From the NCBI RefSeq assembly GCF_002860325.1, contig NZ_PKOJ01000008.1:124001-188000 (forward strand): a stretch of DNA of 64,000 nt, read 5' to 3'. The notes under the pieces were generated by a model. That model was not told the origin of the DNA and did not search any database. It saw only the letters and a list, made by a program, of their open reading frames with translations. Positions 17,680 through 25,945 of this stretch are shown here, one piece after another (within the stretch, counting starts at the first letter, position 1; each line of letters opens with the position of its first letter). The position numbers and the translations under genes were made by a program. This stretch comes from Neptunicoccus cionae (lineage in GTDB: Bacteria; Pseudomonadota; Alphaproteobacteria; Rhodobacterales; Rhodobacteraceae).

Positions 17680-18705
17680 ATGAAAAAATTTACTGTCGCG
17701 CTTGCGGCTGTGGCCACAGCTGCCATGACAACCATGTCGCTGGCCGCCGATCTGACTGTGGGCGTAAGCTGGTCGAATTTTCAGGAGGAACGCTGGAAAA
17801 CCGACGAAGCAGCCATCAAAAAGGCGCTGGAAGCTGCGGGTGCAAAATACATTTCCGCTGATGCACAGGCCTCTGCCGCGAAACAGCTTACCGATGTAGA
17901 AGCATTGATCGCACAAGGTGCCGATGCGCTGATTATTCTGGCGATGGACAAGGATGCCATCGGACCGGCAGTTGATAAAGCGGATGACGAGGGAATTCCG
18001 GTCGTCGGCTATGACCGTCTGATCGAAGACGACCGTACCTTTTATCTGACATTTGACAACAAAGGCGTGGGCCGGATCATCGCGGAAACCGTGACTGCCG
18101 TACAACCTGAAGGCAATTTTGCCATCATCAAAGGCGACAAAGGCGATCCGAATGCGGCCTTCCTGCTGGAAGGTATGATGGAAGTGATCGGTGATGATGT
18201 AGACGCCGGAAAGATCAAAATCGTCGGAGAGGCTTTCTCGGACGGGTGGAAACCGGACAATGCCCAAAAAAACATGGAGCAGATCCTGACCGCCAACAAC
18301 AACAATGTTGATGCGGTTCTGGCGGAAAACGACGGTATGGCTGGCGGCGTAATTGCTGCACTGGCAGCGCAAGGTATGGAAGTACCGGTCGGCGGACAGG
18401 ATGGTGACCACGCGGCACTCAACCGTGTGGCACGGGGCACCCAGACCGTTTCCGTCTGGAAAGACTCCCGCCAGCTTGGCACGGCTGCCGCTGAAATCGC
18501 CGTTGCTCTGGCCGGTGGCACAGCACTTGATGCTGTTGAGGGTGCTGTTAAATGGTCCGGCGGTTCCAAAGGCGTAGAAATGAACGCCATCTTTCTGGAA
18601 CCGACACCAATCACCAAAGACAACATCAATGTTGTGATCGACGCAGGCCATATCGCCAAAGACAAGGTCTGTGAAGGCGCAATGGACGGCGTTACAGGCT
18701 GCTGA
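17680..18705 (+). CDS. xylF: Xylose-binding periplasmic protein of an ABC transporter
   Basis: The protein has 341 residues from an ATG after GGGAGGG. It has a clear Sec signal ('MKKFTVALAAVATAAM...SLAA', cleavage near residue 23) and a periplasmic-binding-protein type 1 fold: 'VGVSWSNFQEERWKTDE', 'ALIILAMDKDAIGPAVDKA', 'VVGYDRLIED' and 'AVLAENDGMAGG'. The 'SWSNFQEERWK' and 'YDRLI' regions match XylF proteins that bind D-xylose in the periplasm and deliver it to XylH. It is first in xylFHG-glk. A hairpin after its stop probably makes it more abundant than the membrane subunits. Glucose as a second ligand is possible. Confidence 0.92.
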   Translation: MKKFTVALAAVATAAMTTMSLAADLTVGVSWSNFQEERWKTDEAAIKKALEAAGAKYISADAQASAAKQLTDVEALIAQGADALIILAMDKDAIGPAVDKADDEGIPVVGYDRLIEDDRTFYLTFDNKGVGRIIAETVTAVQPEGNFAIIKGDKGDPNAAFLLEGMMEVIGDDVDAGKIKIVGEAFSDGWKPDNAQKNMEQILTANNNNVDAVLAENDGMAGGVIAALAAQGMEVPVGGQDGDHAALNRVARGTQTVSVWKDSRQLGTAAAEIAVALAGGTALDAVEGAVKWSGGSKGVEMNAIFLEPTPITKDNINVVIDAGHIAKDKVCEGAMDGVTGC

Positions 18706-18717
18706 TCCAATCAACAA

Positions 18718-18747
18718 GGGCATTGCCGGACCAGTCCGGCTGTGCCC
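18718..18747 (+). terminator. Intra-operon hairpin between xylF and xylH
   Basis: GGGCA-TT-GCCGGA-ccag-TCCGGC-TG-TGCCC forms an 11-bp stem with one 2x2 internal mismatch. No T-run follows, so partial termination or 3'-end protection of the xylF message is more likely than full termination. The rest of the 174-bp gap shows nothing else clear. Confidence 0.55.
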
Positions 18748-18879
18748 TGCCCCTAATTCCTTCACTCCAATTTCTAAGGCTCTTGTCGGCCGGATCTACA
18801 GGCTTCTGACTACGCTACGAGGTCTAGGGATACGGTACGCTTAGCTGACTCTTACAGACACTGGTTCGGGACACCGCTT

Positions 18880-20208
18880 ATGACCGATAACACCGCCAAC
18901 ACTCCGGCTGCTACCGCCCCACACAGGCCGACCGGCCTCTTTGCCCGCTTTATTCAGGCAACAGAACTGGACACCCGACTTTTGGGGATGATCGGTGCGC
19001 TGGCGCTGATCTGGGTCGGTTTTCACCTGTATGGCCAGCTTGCCCACGGCTTTGGTGCCTTTCTGACACCGCGCAACCTGTGGAACCTGTCAGTGCAGAC
19101 CGCTTCTATCGGGATCATGGCAACAGGTATGGTGCTGGTCATTGTGACCCGCCATATCGATCTTTCGGTCGGTTCGGTTCTGGGCTTCTGTGCCATGATT
19201 ATGGGGGTTACACAGGTCTATATCTTGCCCCAACTTATCGGGCTCGGGCATCCGCTGCTCTGGATACTGGCGATTTGTTCCGGCCTGCTGGTGGGTACAA
19301 TGGTCGGCGCGCTCCACGGATTTCTGATCGCCTACGGCAAGATTCCGGCGTTTATCGTCACACTGGGCGGGCTGCTTGTCTGGCGCGGGGCTGCGTTTCT
19401 GGTGGCACGGGGCGAAACAATCTCTCCGGTTGATCCTACCTTTGCCCTGCTGGGCGGCGGCCCATATGGCGCCATCGGCGCGACCGGAAGCTGGATTATC
19501 GGCGCAATCGGCTGTGCAGCGGTGCTTGGCATGATGTGGCTCGGGCGGAAACGCCGGCGGGGGTTCGGCTTTCCGATGCGCCCTGTCTGGGCGGAAACCT
19601 TTCTTGCAATCGCAGGCTGCGGTGCGGTGATCGGCGCGGTATTGCTGGTGAACGCCTATTACTGGCCTAAAGGCATCGTCAGACGCCATGTGGCAGAAAC
19701 AGGAATTACGGTGCCTGAAGGCGGATTGTTCATCTCTCACGGCTTTGCCATTCCGGTGCTGATCCTTGTGGCCGTAGCAATACTGATGACCATCCTGATG
19801 TCGCGCACCCGATTTGGCCGCTATGTCTATGCCATTGGAGGCAACCCTGAAGCGGCAGAGCTGGCAGGCATCAACACCCGCTGGATGACCGTGAAAATCT
19901 TTGCCCTGATGGGGTTCCTGACCGGCCTTTCCGCCGTGGTGGCTTCGGCACGGCTCGGCTCTGCAACCAACTCTCTTGGAACACTGGACGAACTTTACGT
20001 GATCGCAGCCGCTGTGATCGGCGGGACGTCACTGGCCGGAGGCGTGGGCACCATCTACGGCGCGGTGCTGGGCGCATTCGTGATGCAATCGCTGCAAACC
20101 GGCATGGTTTTGATCGGCTTTGATGCCGCCATTCAGCAAGTTGTTGTCGGCTCCGTTTTGGTCTTCGCAGTCTTTCTCGACATTCTTTACCGCCGCAACT
20201 CCAAGTAA
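18880..20208 (+). CDS. xylH: Xylose ABC transporter permease
   Basis: The protein has 442 residues with about ten to twelve hydrophobic helices. It belongs to the branched-chain/monosaccharide permease family (RbsC/XylH): 'TGMVLVIVTRHIDLSVGSVLGF' near residue 85, 'FIVTLGGLLVWRGAAF', and the cytoplasmic loop 'RTRFGRYVYAIGGNPEAAELAGIN' that contacts the ATPase. C-terminal 'AAAVIGGTSLAGGVGTIYGAVLGAFV' is also conserved. It forms the inner-membrane channel with XylF and XylG. Its ribosome site is weak (TTCGGGAC). The length, longer than RbsC, is normal for XylH. Confidence 0.93.
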   Translation: MTDNTANTPAATAPHRPTGLFARFIQATELDTRLLGMIGALALIWVGFHLYGQLAHGFGAFLTPRNLWNLSVQTASIGIMATGMVLVIVTRHIDLSVGSVLGFCAMIMGVTQVYILPQLIGLGHPLLWILAICSGLLVGTMVGALHGFLIAYGKIPAFIVTLGGLLVWRGAAFLVARGETISPVDPTFALLGGGPYGAIGATGSWIIGAIGCAAVLGMMWLGRKRRRGFGFPMRPVWAETFLAIAGCGAVIGAVLLVNAYYWPKGIVRRHVAETGITVPEGGLFISHGFAIPVLILVAVAILMTILMSRTRFGRYVYAIGGNPEAAELAGINTRWMTVKIFALMGFLTGLSAVVASARLGSATNSLGTLDELYVIAAAVIGGTSLAGGVGTIYGAVLGAFVMQSLQTGMVLIGFDAAIQQVVVGSVLVFAVFLDILYRRNSK

Positions 20209-20220
20209 GGGTACCGGAAC

Positions 20221-20991
20221 ATGACACAGACACACACCCAAAAACCGCTTGTGGAACTGCGTGACATCTCGATCTCTTTCGGCGGCATCCGCGCCGTGGA
20301 TCACGTCAGCCTTGACCTTTATCCGGGCGAAGTCGTCGGGCTGCTCGGCCATAACGGGGCAGGTAAATCCACATTGATCAAAATCCTGTCCGGTGCTTAT
20401 CAACGGGACGGAGGCGAGATCTGGATCGACGGTAAAAAAGCCGAAATTTCCAGCCCCCGCGATGCACGGGATTATAACATCGAGACCATCTACCAGACGC
20501 TGGCGCTGGCGGATAATCTGGACGCCCCGTCAAACCTGTTTCTCGGGCGCGAGCTGACCAACAGCATCGGGTTTGTCGATGATGCGCGAATGGAATCCGA
20601 AACCCGCAAGATCATGGCACGGCTGAACCCCAATTTCAAAAAGCTGAAAGAGCCGGTTTCAGCCCTGTCAGGCGGGCAGCGCCAGTCTGTTGCCATTGCC
20701 CGCGCGGTCTATTTCAATGCCCGCATCCTGATCATGGACGAACCGACAGCCGCGCTTGGCGTACACGAGACCCAAATGGTGGCCGACCTGATCCAGGAAT
20801 TGAAGAAACAGGGGCTTGGCATTTTCCTGATCAGCCACGATACCCGCGAAATGATGGAACTCTGCGACCGTGTTTCGGTGATGAAAAACGGCCAGCTTGT
20901 GGGAACAGAGCGCGTGGAAGATGTAACAGAAGACGACATTCTGTCGATGATTATCATGGGCAAAAAGCCCGAAACGGCGGCGGCACACTAA
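20221..20991 (+). CDS. xylG: Xylose ABC transporter ATPase, single-domain
   Basis: The protein has 256 residues with one complete ATPase domain: Walker A 'GHNGAGKST' (43-51), signature 'LSGGQRQSVAIARAV', Walker B 'ILIMDEPTAAL', and switch His in 'LISHDT'. It powers sugar import with XylH. Enterobacterial XylG is about twice this size, with two ATPase domains. Here the gene is complete and half-size, as in the fructose-type FrcA ATPases of alphaproteobacteria, so it presumably works as a homodimer. It lies 12 bp after xylH and one base before the glucokinase GTG. Confidence 0.92.
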   Translation: MTQTHTQKPLVELRDISISFGGIRAVDHVSLDLYPGEVVGLLGHNGAGKSTLIKILSGAYQRDGGEIWIDGKKAEISSPRDARDYNIETIYQTLALADNLDAPSNLFLGRELTNSIGFVDDARMESETRKIMARLNPNFKKLKEPVSALSGGQRQSVAIARAVYFNARILIMDEPTAALGVHETQMVADLIQELKKQGLGIFLISHDTREMMELCDRVSVMKNGQLVGTERVEDVTEDDILSMIIMGKKPETAAAH

Positions 20992-20992
20992 C

Positions 20993-21937
20993 GTGAGCAG
21001 CGCCTGTTATCTTCTGGCCGATATCGGCGGCACCAACGCCCGCTTTGCCTATGGCGATGATGCGGGGCTGTTGGCAGGCACGCAGCGCAGTTTCCCCAAC
21101 AAGGATTTCGCGCAATTTGGCGATGTGCTGCAAACCTACCTGACCGAATGCCCCCCGCCCCGAGGCGTAAACGGGGGCTGTATCGCCGTGGCAGGTCCAG
21201 TGGCCGGAGACGTGGCAGAACTGACAAACCGCAATTGGGTGATTGATGCCCAAGCTGCGGCCCGCGCGACCGGCGCGCCGGGGTTGCGATTGATCAATGA
21301 TCTCTCTGCACTGGCGCGATCAACGGCCTGTCTGGCGCCCGATCAGGTTACACAGATCCGCCAAGGCAACAAGACGCGCGGCAACGGGCAGACCGTGGTG
21401 CTCGGTTTGGGCACCGGCGTGAATTGTGCCACGCGGATTACTATGGCCGGGCGCGACGGGGTTGTCGCAGCCGAAATCGGTCACACACCCCTGCCCCGCG
21501 ATATGGCTGATTTGCTGGCAAGAACGCTTGGCACGGCGCCCGAAGCCAGCACCACTGTCGAGGACATTCTGTCCGGCCGAGGTTTTGAACGCCTTTTCCA
21601 GCAGTTGTCAGGCAAGACCTGTTCAGGTGAAGCCATCGCCAGCCACGCAGAAGCCGGAACCGATCCACAAGCCGCGCAAGCCCGTGATCTCTATCGCAAA
21701 CTGGTCGCACTTTATCTGCCGTCGCTTGCGCTGCATTTCATGCCAAAGGACGGTATATACCTTGCCGGAAGTGTAGCGCGCAGCTTGCTCGGGGGTGGTT
21801 GTGCAAACGAACTGACAGCGCCGCTGGACCGAAGCGGACCGATGGAACATGTCTTGCGGGATATTCCGCTAGGTCTCATCGTGGATGACGCTGCGGCACT
21901 GTCAGGATGTCTGGAAACAGCGAAGGACCCTGCCTAG
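20993..21937 (+). CDS. glk: Glucokinase (Glk family)
   Basis: The protein has 314 residues from a GTG two bases after the xylG stop codon. N-terminal 'LLADIGGTNARFAYGDD' is the ATP-phosphate motif of the bacterial Glk family (not ROK: no zinc cysteine motif). Also visible are 'LINDLSALARS' with the catalytic Asp, 'VVLGLGTGVNCA', 'EIGHTPLP' and 'ILSGRGFERLFQQL'. It makes glucose 6-phosphate from glucose and ATP. As the last gene of xylFHG-glk, it implies that this transporter also brings in glucose or that glucose is released from a mixed oligosaccharide. Function is firm; the physiological reading is inference. Confidence 0.9.
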   Translation: MSSACYLLADIGGTNARFAYGDDAGLLAGTQRSFPNKDFAQFGDVLQTYLTECPPPRGVNGGCIAVAGPVAGDVAELTNRNWVIDAQAAARATGAPGLRLINDLSALARSTACLAPDQVTQIRQGNKTRGNGQTVVLGLGTGVNCATRITMAGRDGVVAAEIGHTPLPRDMADLLARTLGTAPEASTTVEDILSGRGFERLFQQLSGKTCSGEAIASHAEAGTDPQAAQARDLYRKLVALYLPSLALHFMPKDGIYLAGSVARSLLGGGCANELTAPLDRSGPMEHVLRDIPLGLIVDDAAALSGCLETAKDPA

Positions 21938-21969
21938 ACTTGTATCGAAAGAGGACAGCGGAGAGCATC

Positions 21970-22866
21970 GTGCAAAACATCCATTTCGATCTGAACGGCA
22001 AGAGATTTCACGCCCTGACAGCAGGTACACCCGGAAAACCTCTGCTGTTGTTTTTGCACGGTTTCCCCGAATACTGCGGCGCATGGGCCAAGGTCATGCC
22101 AGAGTTTGCGGAAGGGTATTATTGCGTCGCACCGGACCAGCGCGGTTATGGCGGGTCTTGGCGTGAAGGCGATGTCCCCGATTATGCAGCCAAACATCTG
22201 GCAGCCGATGTGCTGGCCATGATCGAGCGTTTTGGCAAAGGCAAATGTGCAGCATTGATCGGCCACGACTGGGGCGCTTCCATCGCCTATGCCTGCGCCA
22301 TGCGTGCGCCCGACGGTATGATTGAACGTCTGATCATCGCCAATGGGGTCCACCCTGCTCCTTTTCAGACAGAACTGGCCGCAGGAGGGGACCAGTCCGA
22401 AGCAAGCCAGTATATCGAATGGTTGCGCGCCCCCGGCTCTGAAAAGAAGCTGGCGGAAAACAATTTCGAGCGGATGTTTGCCCTGTTCTCTGATAAGATG
22501 GACATGAGCTGGCTGACCGATGAGCTGCGCGCCGAATACCACCGCGCGTGGCGGGATGAAGCCGGAGTGCGCGCCATGATCAACTGGTACCGCGCCACGC
22601 CGCTGCTGGTGGCGGAACCGGGCAAGCCGATAGCCCCTGAGAAGCTGCCAAAATGGACCCCTTCCGATTTGCGCATCACCATGCCGCATTTGCTGCTTTG
22701 GGGTATGAAGGACACAGCGCTGCGACCTGAAACACGGGACGGTCTGGCACAATACTGCGATGATCTGACTGTGGCGGAACACGACACGGCGGATCACTGG
22801 ATTTTGCACCAGCAACCCGATTGGGTGGCCGACCAGATCAACATCTTCCTGCACCGGACAAGTTAG
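21970..22866 (+). CDS. Alpha/beta hydrolase, soluble epoxide hydrolase-like
   Basis: The protein has 298 residues from a GTG placed four bases after a GGAGAG ribosome site; an in-frame ATG upstream would overlap glk and lacks a site. Oxyanion-hole motif 'HGFPEYCGAW' and nucleophile Asp100 in 'LIGHDWGASIAYA' are those of epoxide hydrolases and dehalogenases rather than serine esterases. Asp248 ('WGMKDTAL') and His276 ('TADHWILHQQ') complete the triad, and a cap-domain 'NWYRAT' contains a Tyr that could protonate the epoxide oxygen. The HGFPE motif favours epoxide hydrolysis over dehalogenation. It lies 32 bp after glk and may share its transcript. Substrate unknown. Confidence 0.85.
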   Translation: MQNIHFDLNGKRFHALTAGTPGKPLLLFLHGFPEYCGAWAKVMPEFAEGYYCVAPDQRGYGGSWREGDVPDYAAKHLAADVLAMIERFGKGKCAALIGHDWGASIAYACAMRAPDGMIERLIIANGVHPAPFQTELAAGGDQSEASQYIEWLRAPGSEKKLAENNFERMFALFSDKMDMSWLTDELRAEYHRAWRDEAGVRAMINWYRATPLLVAEPGKPIAPEKLPKWTPSDLRITMPHLLLWGMKDTALRPETRDGLAQYCDDLTVAEHDTADHWILHQQPDWVADQINIFLHRTS

Positions 22867-22979
22867 TCCGGCACATTAACCGGTGACTCTAACCGGTTGT
22901 GTTAACTGTAAATTCACCTGCCGGAGCAACGGCAGAACTTGGATATTTATCCCAAAAAGAGCGATGGAAGGCTAGCCCG

Positions 22980-23225
22980 TCAGCCGCCCTTAAGCTGCTG
23001 CATCAGGTAAACTTCGCTATCCGGTTTGACGGGTTCAGTCAGGCCGCTGGCGATGACCTTGCCGTCCACGGCAACCGATACGCCCGCTTCGATGACATGC
23101 TCAAGCCCGGGGTATTTCTCGACGAGGCCCGAAAGGACCTCGCCGACGTTTTTTGCATCCACCTCTACGCAATCCTTGCCATCAGCAAAGGCACGCAGGC
23201 CGGACCAGAGGTTTACCTCAACCAT
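22980..23225 (-). CDS. MoaD/ThiS-family small protein with C-terminal Gly-Gly
   Basis: The protein has 81 residues from an ATG that overlaps the end of the molybdenum-hydroxylase large subunit by 8 bp. The beta-grasp pattern is readable: hydrophobic start 'VEVNLWSGLRAF', 'VGEVLSGLVEKYPGL', 'VAVDGKVI', 'LTEPVKPDSEVYLMQQL'. It ends exactly in Lys-Gly-Gly. In MoaD and ThiS that diglycine tail is adenylated and thiocarboxylated for sulfur transfer. Being the last gene of the Mo-enzyme operon suggests a role in cofactor synthesis or sulfuration for this enzyme. It could instead be a stand-in MoaD or a substrate-related sulfur carrier. Confidence 0.8.
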   Translation of the reverse strand: MVEVNLWSGLRAFADGKDCVEVDAKNVGEVLSGLVEKYPGLEHVIEAGVSVAVDGKVIASGLTEPVKPDSEVYLMQQLKGG

Positions 23226-25470
23226 TGTTCGCCTGATCTTCAAGCGCCGCCAGAATGCGCGGTGGCGACATTGGCAGTTCCTTCAGACGCACGCCCGCCG
23301 CATTGGACACAGCGTTGGCAATGGCAGCCAGTGGCGGACAGATGGATGTCTCGCCCACACCGCGAACACCGTAAGGGTGGCCGGGGTTCGGGACTTCGAC
23401 AATCACAGTGTCAATCATCGGCAGGTCGGAGGCCACAGGAATACGGTAGTCAAGGAAAACAGAGTTCTGCAAACGCCCGTCCTCGCCGTAGATGTATTCC
23501 TCATTCAGCGCCCAGCCGATGCCTTGGGCTGCACCGCCTTGGAACTGGCCTTCCACATAGGCCGGATTGATCGCCTTGCCTGCGTCCTGCACTACGGTGT
23601 AGCGCACGACTTTGGTCTGGCCGGTTTCCTTGTCCACTTCCGCATCGACGATATGGGTGGCAAAGGACACGCCAGCGCCTTCGGGAGTTGCTTCGAAGTG
23701 GCCCACGATAGGACCGCCAGTGCGCCCCATGCTGCGGGTGAGCTTTTCGATGGGCAGCGGGTCGAACTCTCCCGCATTCGGGCCGGATGGTTTGGCACAG
23801 CCGTTTTCCCAGACTACTGCGTCCTCGTCGATGCCCCATTTTGCAGCCGCACGGGCGCAGAGGATTTTCACCGCTGCGCGGGCTGCCTTGATGGTGGCCA
23901 GACCGGAGGCATAGGTCACACGAGAGCCATGAGACACCTCGTTATAGCCGAGCGTTGCCGTATCCGCGATTGTGGTGCGGATGTTTTCATAAGGAATGCC
24001 CAGTTCCTCAGCCGCCATTTGCGCCATAGACGCACGAGAGCCGCCGATGTCCGGTGTCCCTACCGAAAGCTGCGCTGTCCCGTCTTCGGACAGGGCCAGC
24101 GTCACAGAGGTTTCGCCACCGTGGTTGAACCAGAAACCGCAGGAAATGCCACGGCCCTGCCCCTCTTTCAGCGGTGCCGAATAATGCGGGTGGGATTGCG
24201 CGGCTTCCAGTGTTTCCACCAGACCGATACGATCCCACGTTGGGCCAAAGCTGGCTTTGGTGCCTTGCTTGGAGGCGTTTTTCAGGCGCACTTCGATGGG
24301 GTCGAGGCCGAGTTTCTTGCACAGCTCGTCAATCACGCTTTCCACCGCAAAAGCTGCCATTGGCGAGCCGGGCGCGCGGTAGGCTGCCTGTTTCGGGCGG
24401 TTGGCCATTACGTCATAGCCGACCTGTTTTACGTTTTGCAGGTTATAGGGCGCAAACGCACACATGGCGGTAAATTCCATCGGCGCACCGGGGAAAGCCC
24501 CGCCTTGCAGACGGAAAGTCCCCTGACCGGCGGTGATGGTGCCGTCCTTTTTCATCCCGATCTTGATGTCCATAGAAGTAGACGCCGTCGGGCCTGTAGC
24601 GCGGAAGACTTCAGAGCGGCTCATCACCAGTTTCACCGGACGGTTGGTTTTGCGTGACAGCGCCAGTGCTACGGGTTCGATGAAGACGGCAGTTTTACCA
24701 CCGAAACCACCCCCGATTTCAGAGGCTGTCACCCGCAGTTGCGAAGTTTCCAGACCCAGCATCGCCGCACAGAGCTTTTGCACGTTCCAGTGACCTTGCG
24801 TGCAGCACCAGAGTTCGCCCTTATTGTCGCCGCCAAGCTGGGCAAGACAGGCGTGGGGTTCAATATAGCCCTGATGGGTCGCTTCGGTTTTGAAGCTGTC
24901 TTCAACCACCAGATCGGCCTCTGCGAAACCGGCTTCGATATCGCCGTGGCCGCTTTCGTGATAGCGTACAACATTCGGGTGCATTCCTTCGGGAACGGAT
25001 TGGTCTGCCGCCCCTTCGCGAATGACCGGCGCATCCGATGCCATCGCCTTGTCTACATCCGTCACGTGCGGCAGAACTTCGTATTCCACTTCAACCAGTT
25101 TGGCTGCATCCCGTGCGACCAACTGCGATGTTGCCGCTACGGCTGCAACCGCGTGACCGTCATAGAGCGCTTTTTCGCCCGCCATAACGTTTTCAAGGAC
25201 GTCTAGATCGCCGCCCGTCAGGCCGGTCGCGAAATCCGCGCGGGTGACGATGCCTTTGACACCACTCAGTGCTTCGGCCTTGGAGGTGTCGATCTTCACG
25301 ATCCGCGCATGGGCATGCGGCGAGCGGACAATCGCTGCAAACAGCATGCCCGGCGCCACGGCATCCGCGCCGAATTTGGCTTTACCGGTCACTTTGTCCA
25401 CACCGTCGGGGCGTTTTACCCGTTGGCCGACAACTTTGAAATCTTCTGTTTTTGTCTCGTCGAACGCCAT
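23218..25470 (-). CDS. Molybdenum hydroxylase large subunit (xanthine dehydrogenase/aldehyde oxidase family)
   Basis: The protein has 750 residues. N-terminal aldehyde oxidase/xanthine dehydrogenase hammerhead domain ('GKAKFGADAVAPGMLFAAIVRSPHAHA'); then the molybdopterin-binding domains with 'EIGGGFGGKTAVFIEP' and 'AYRAPGSPMAAFAVE'. The catalytic Glu707 is in 'GVRGVGETSICPP'. The 'AYRAPG' loop, rather than the 'AYRCSF' of CO dehydrogenase, makes this a hydroxylase or CoA-thioester reductase of the xanthine-dehydrogenase type. It binds the Mo-cytosine-dinucleotide-type cofactor and works with the iron-sulfur and FAD subunits encoded just upstream. Substrate unknown; aromatic acids, N-heterocycles and aldehydes are possible. 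Confidence 0.9.
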   Translation of the reverse strand: MAFDETKTEDFKVVGQRVKRPDGVDKVTGKAKFGADAVAPGMLFAAIVRSPHAHARIVKIDTSKAEALSGVKGIVTRADFATGLTGGDLDVLENVMAGEKALYDGHAVAAVAATSQLVARDAAKLVEVEYEVLPHVTDVDKAMASDAPVIREGAADQSVPEGMHPNVVRYHESGHGDIEAGFAEADLVVEDSFKTEATHQGYIEPHACLAQLGGDNKGELWCCTQGHWNVQKLCAAMLGLETSQLRVTASEIGGGFGGKTAVFIEPVALALSRKTNRPVKLVMSRSEVFRATGPTASTSMDIKIGMKKDGTITAGQGTFRLQGGAFPGAPMEFTAMCAFAPYNLQNVKQVGYDVMANRPKQAAYRAPGSPMAAFAVESVIDELCKKLGLDPIEVRLKNASKQGTKASFGPTWDRIGLVETLEAAQSHPHYSAPLKEGQGRGISCGFWFNHGGETSVTLALSEDGTAQLSVGTPDIGGSRASMAQMAAEELGIPYENIRTTIADTATLGYNEVSHGSRVTYASGLATIKAARAAVKILCARAAAKWGIDEDAVVWENGCAKPSGPNAGEFDPLPIEKLTRSMGRTGGPIVGHFEATPEGAGVSFATHIVDAEVDKETGQTKVVRYTVVQDAGKAINPAYVEGQFQGGAAQGIGWALNEEYIYGEDGRLQNSVFLDYRIPVASDLPMIDTVIVEVPNPGHPYGVRGVGETSICPPLAAIANAVSNAAGVRLKELPMSPPRILAALEDQANNG

Positions 25471-25471
25471 A

Positions 25472-25945
25472 TCAGGAAGCCTTTCTCAGATCGGCAGCGG
25501 TTTCCATAACCGCGCGAATGATTTTGTCATAGCCTGTGCAGCGGCACAGGTTGCCTGCAAGCCAGTAGCGCACTTGCGTCTCGGTCGGCTCGGGGTGTTT
25601 TTCCAGCAGGTTTTTGGTTGCGACCAGAATACCCGGAGTACAGATTCCGCATTGCAGCGCTGCATGTTCGATGAACTTCTCTTGCAGGATGTGCAGGTTT
25701 TCCCCTTCGGCCATACCTTCGACCGTGGCGATTTCCTTACCCTCTGCCTCGGCGCCAAGCACCAGACAGGAGCAGACAAGCCGCCCGTCCATGGTCACCG
25801 AACAGGCACCGCAATCGCCGGTGCCGCAGCCTTCTTTTGCGCCTGTCAGGCCCAGCTTGTCGCGCAGCGCGTCCAGCAGGGTTTCGCGCGGATCACAGAG
25901 AAATTCAACGTCGTCGCCGTTAACTTTGGTATTTACGTGGATCAT
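25472..25945 (-). CDS. Molybdenum hydroxylase small subunit, two [2Fe-2S] clusters
   Basis: The protein has 157 residues. The plant-ferredoxin-like cluster is bound by Cys40, Cys45, Cys48 and Cys60 ('EGCGTGDCGACSV'), and the helical C-terminal cluster by Cys99, Cys102, Cys134 and Cys136 ('QCGICTPGI', 'NLCRCTGY'). It transfers electrons from the Mo site to FAD. Length and motif order match CoxS/HcrC-type subunits. Its start overlaps the stop of the FAD subunit (ATGA), and one base separates it from the large subunit, so the three are translationally linked. Confidence 0.95.
   Translation of the reverse strand: MIHVNTKVNGDDVEFLCDPRETLLDALRDKLGLTGAKEGCGTGDCGACSVTMDGRLVCSCLVLGAEAEGKEIATVEGMAEGENLHILQEKFIEHAALQCGICTPGILVATKNLLEKHPEPTETQVRYWLAGNLCRCTGYDKIIRAVMETAADLRKAS

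Noticed and set aside
20221-20991. XylG as a truncated pseudogene
   Set aside because: Walker A, signature, Walker B and switch motifs are intact, and the stop is followed directly by an in-operon start; single-domain forms are known in alphaproteobacteria.
22878-22898. AACCGGT repeat between the epoxide hydrolase-like and MoaD-like genes as a terminator or operator
   Set aside because: Two adjacent ACCGGT palindromes with a 6-bp gap form no long stem and have no T-run; too weak to call.
23026-24657. 543-codon open frame antisense to the Mo-hydroxylase large subunit
   Set aside because: It runs opposite a protein with intact catalytic motifs, has no ribosome site and encodes a low-complexity His/Arg/Cys-rich product typical of reverse-strand reading in GC-rich genes.
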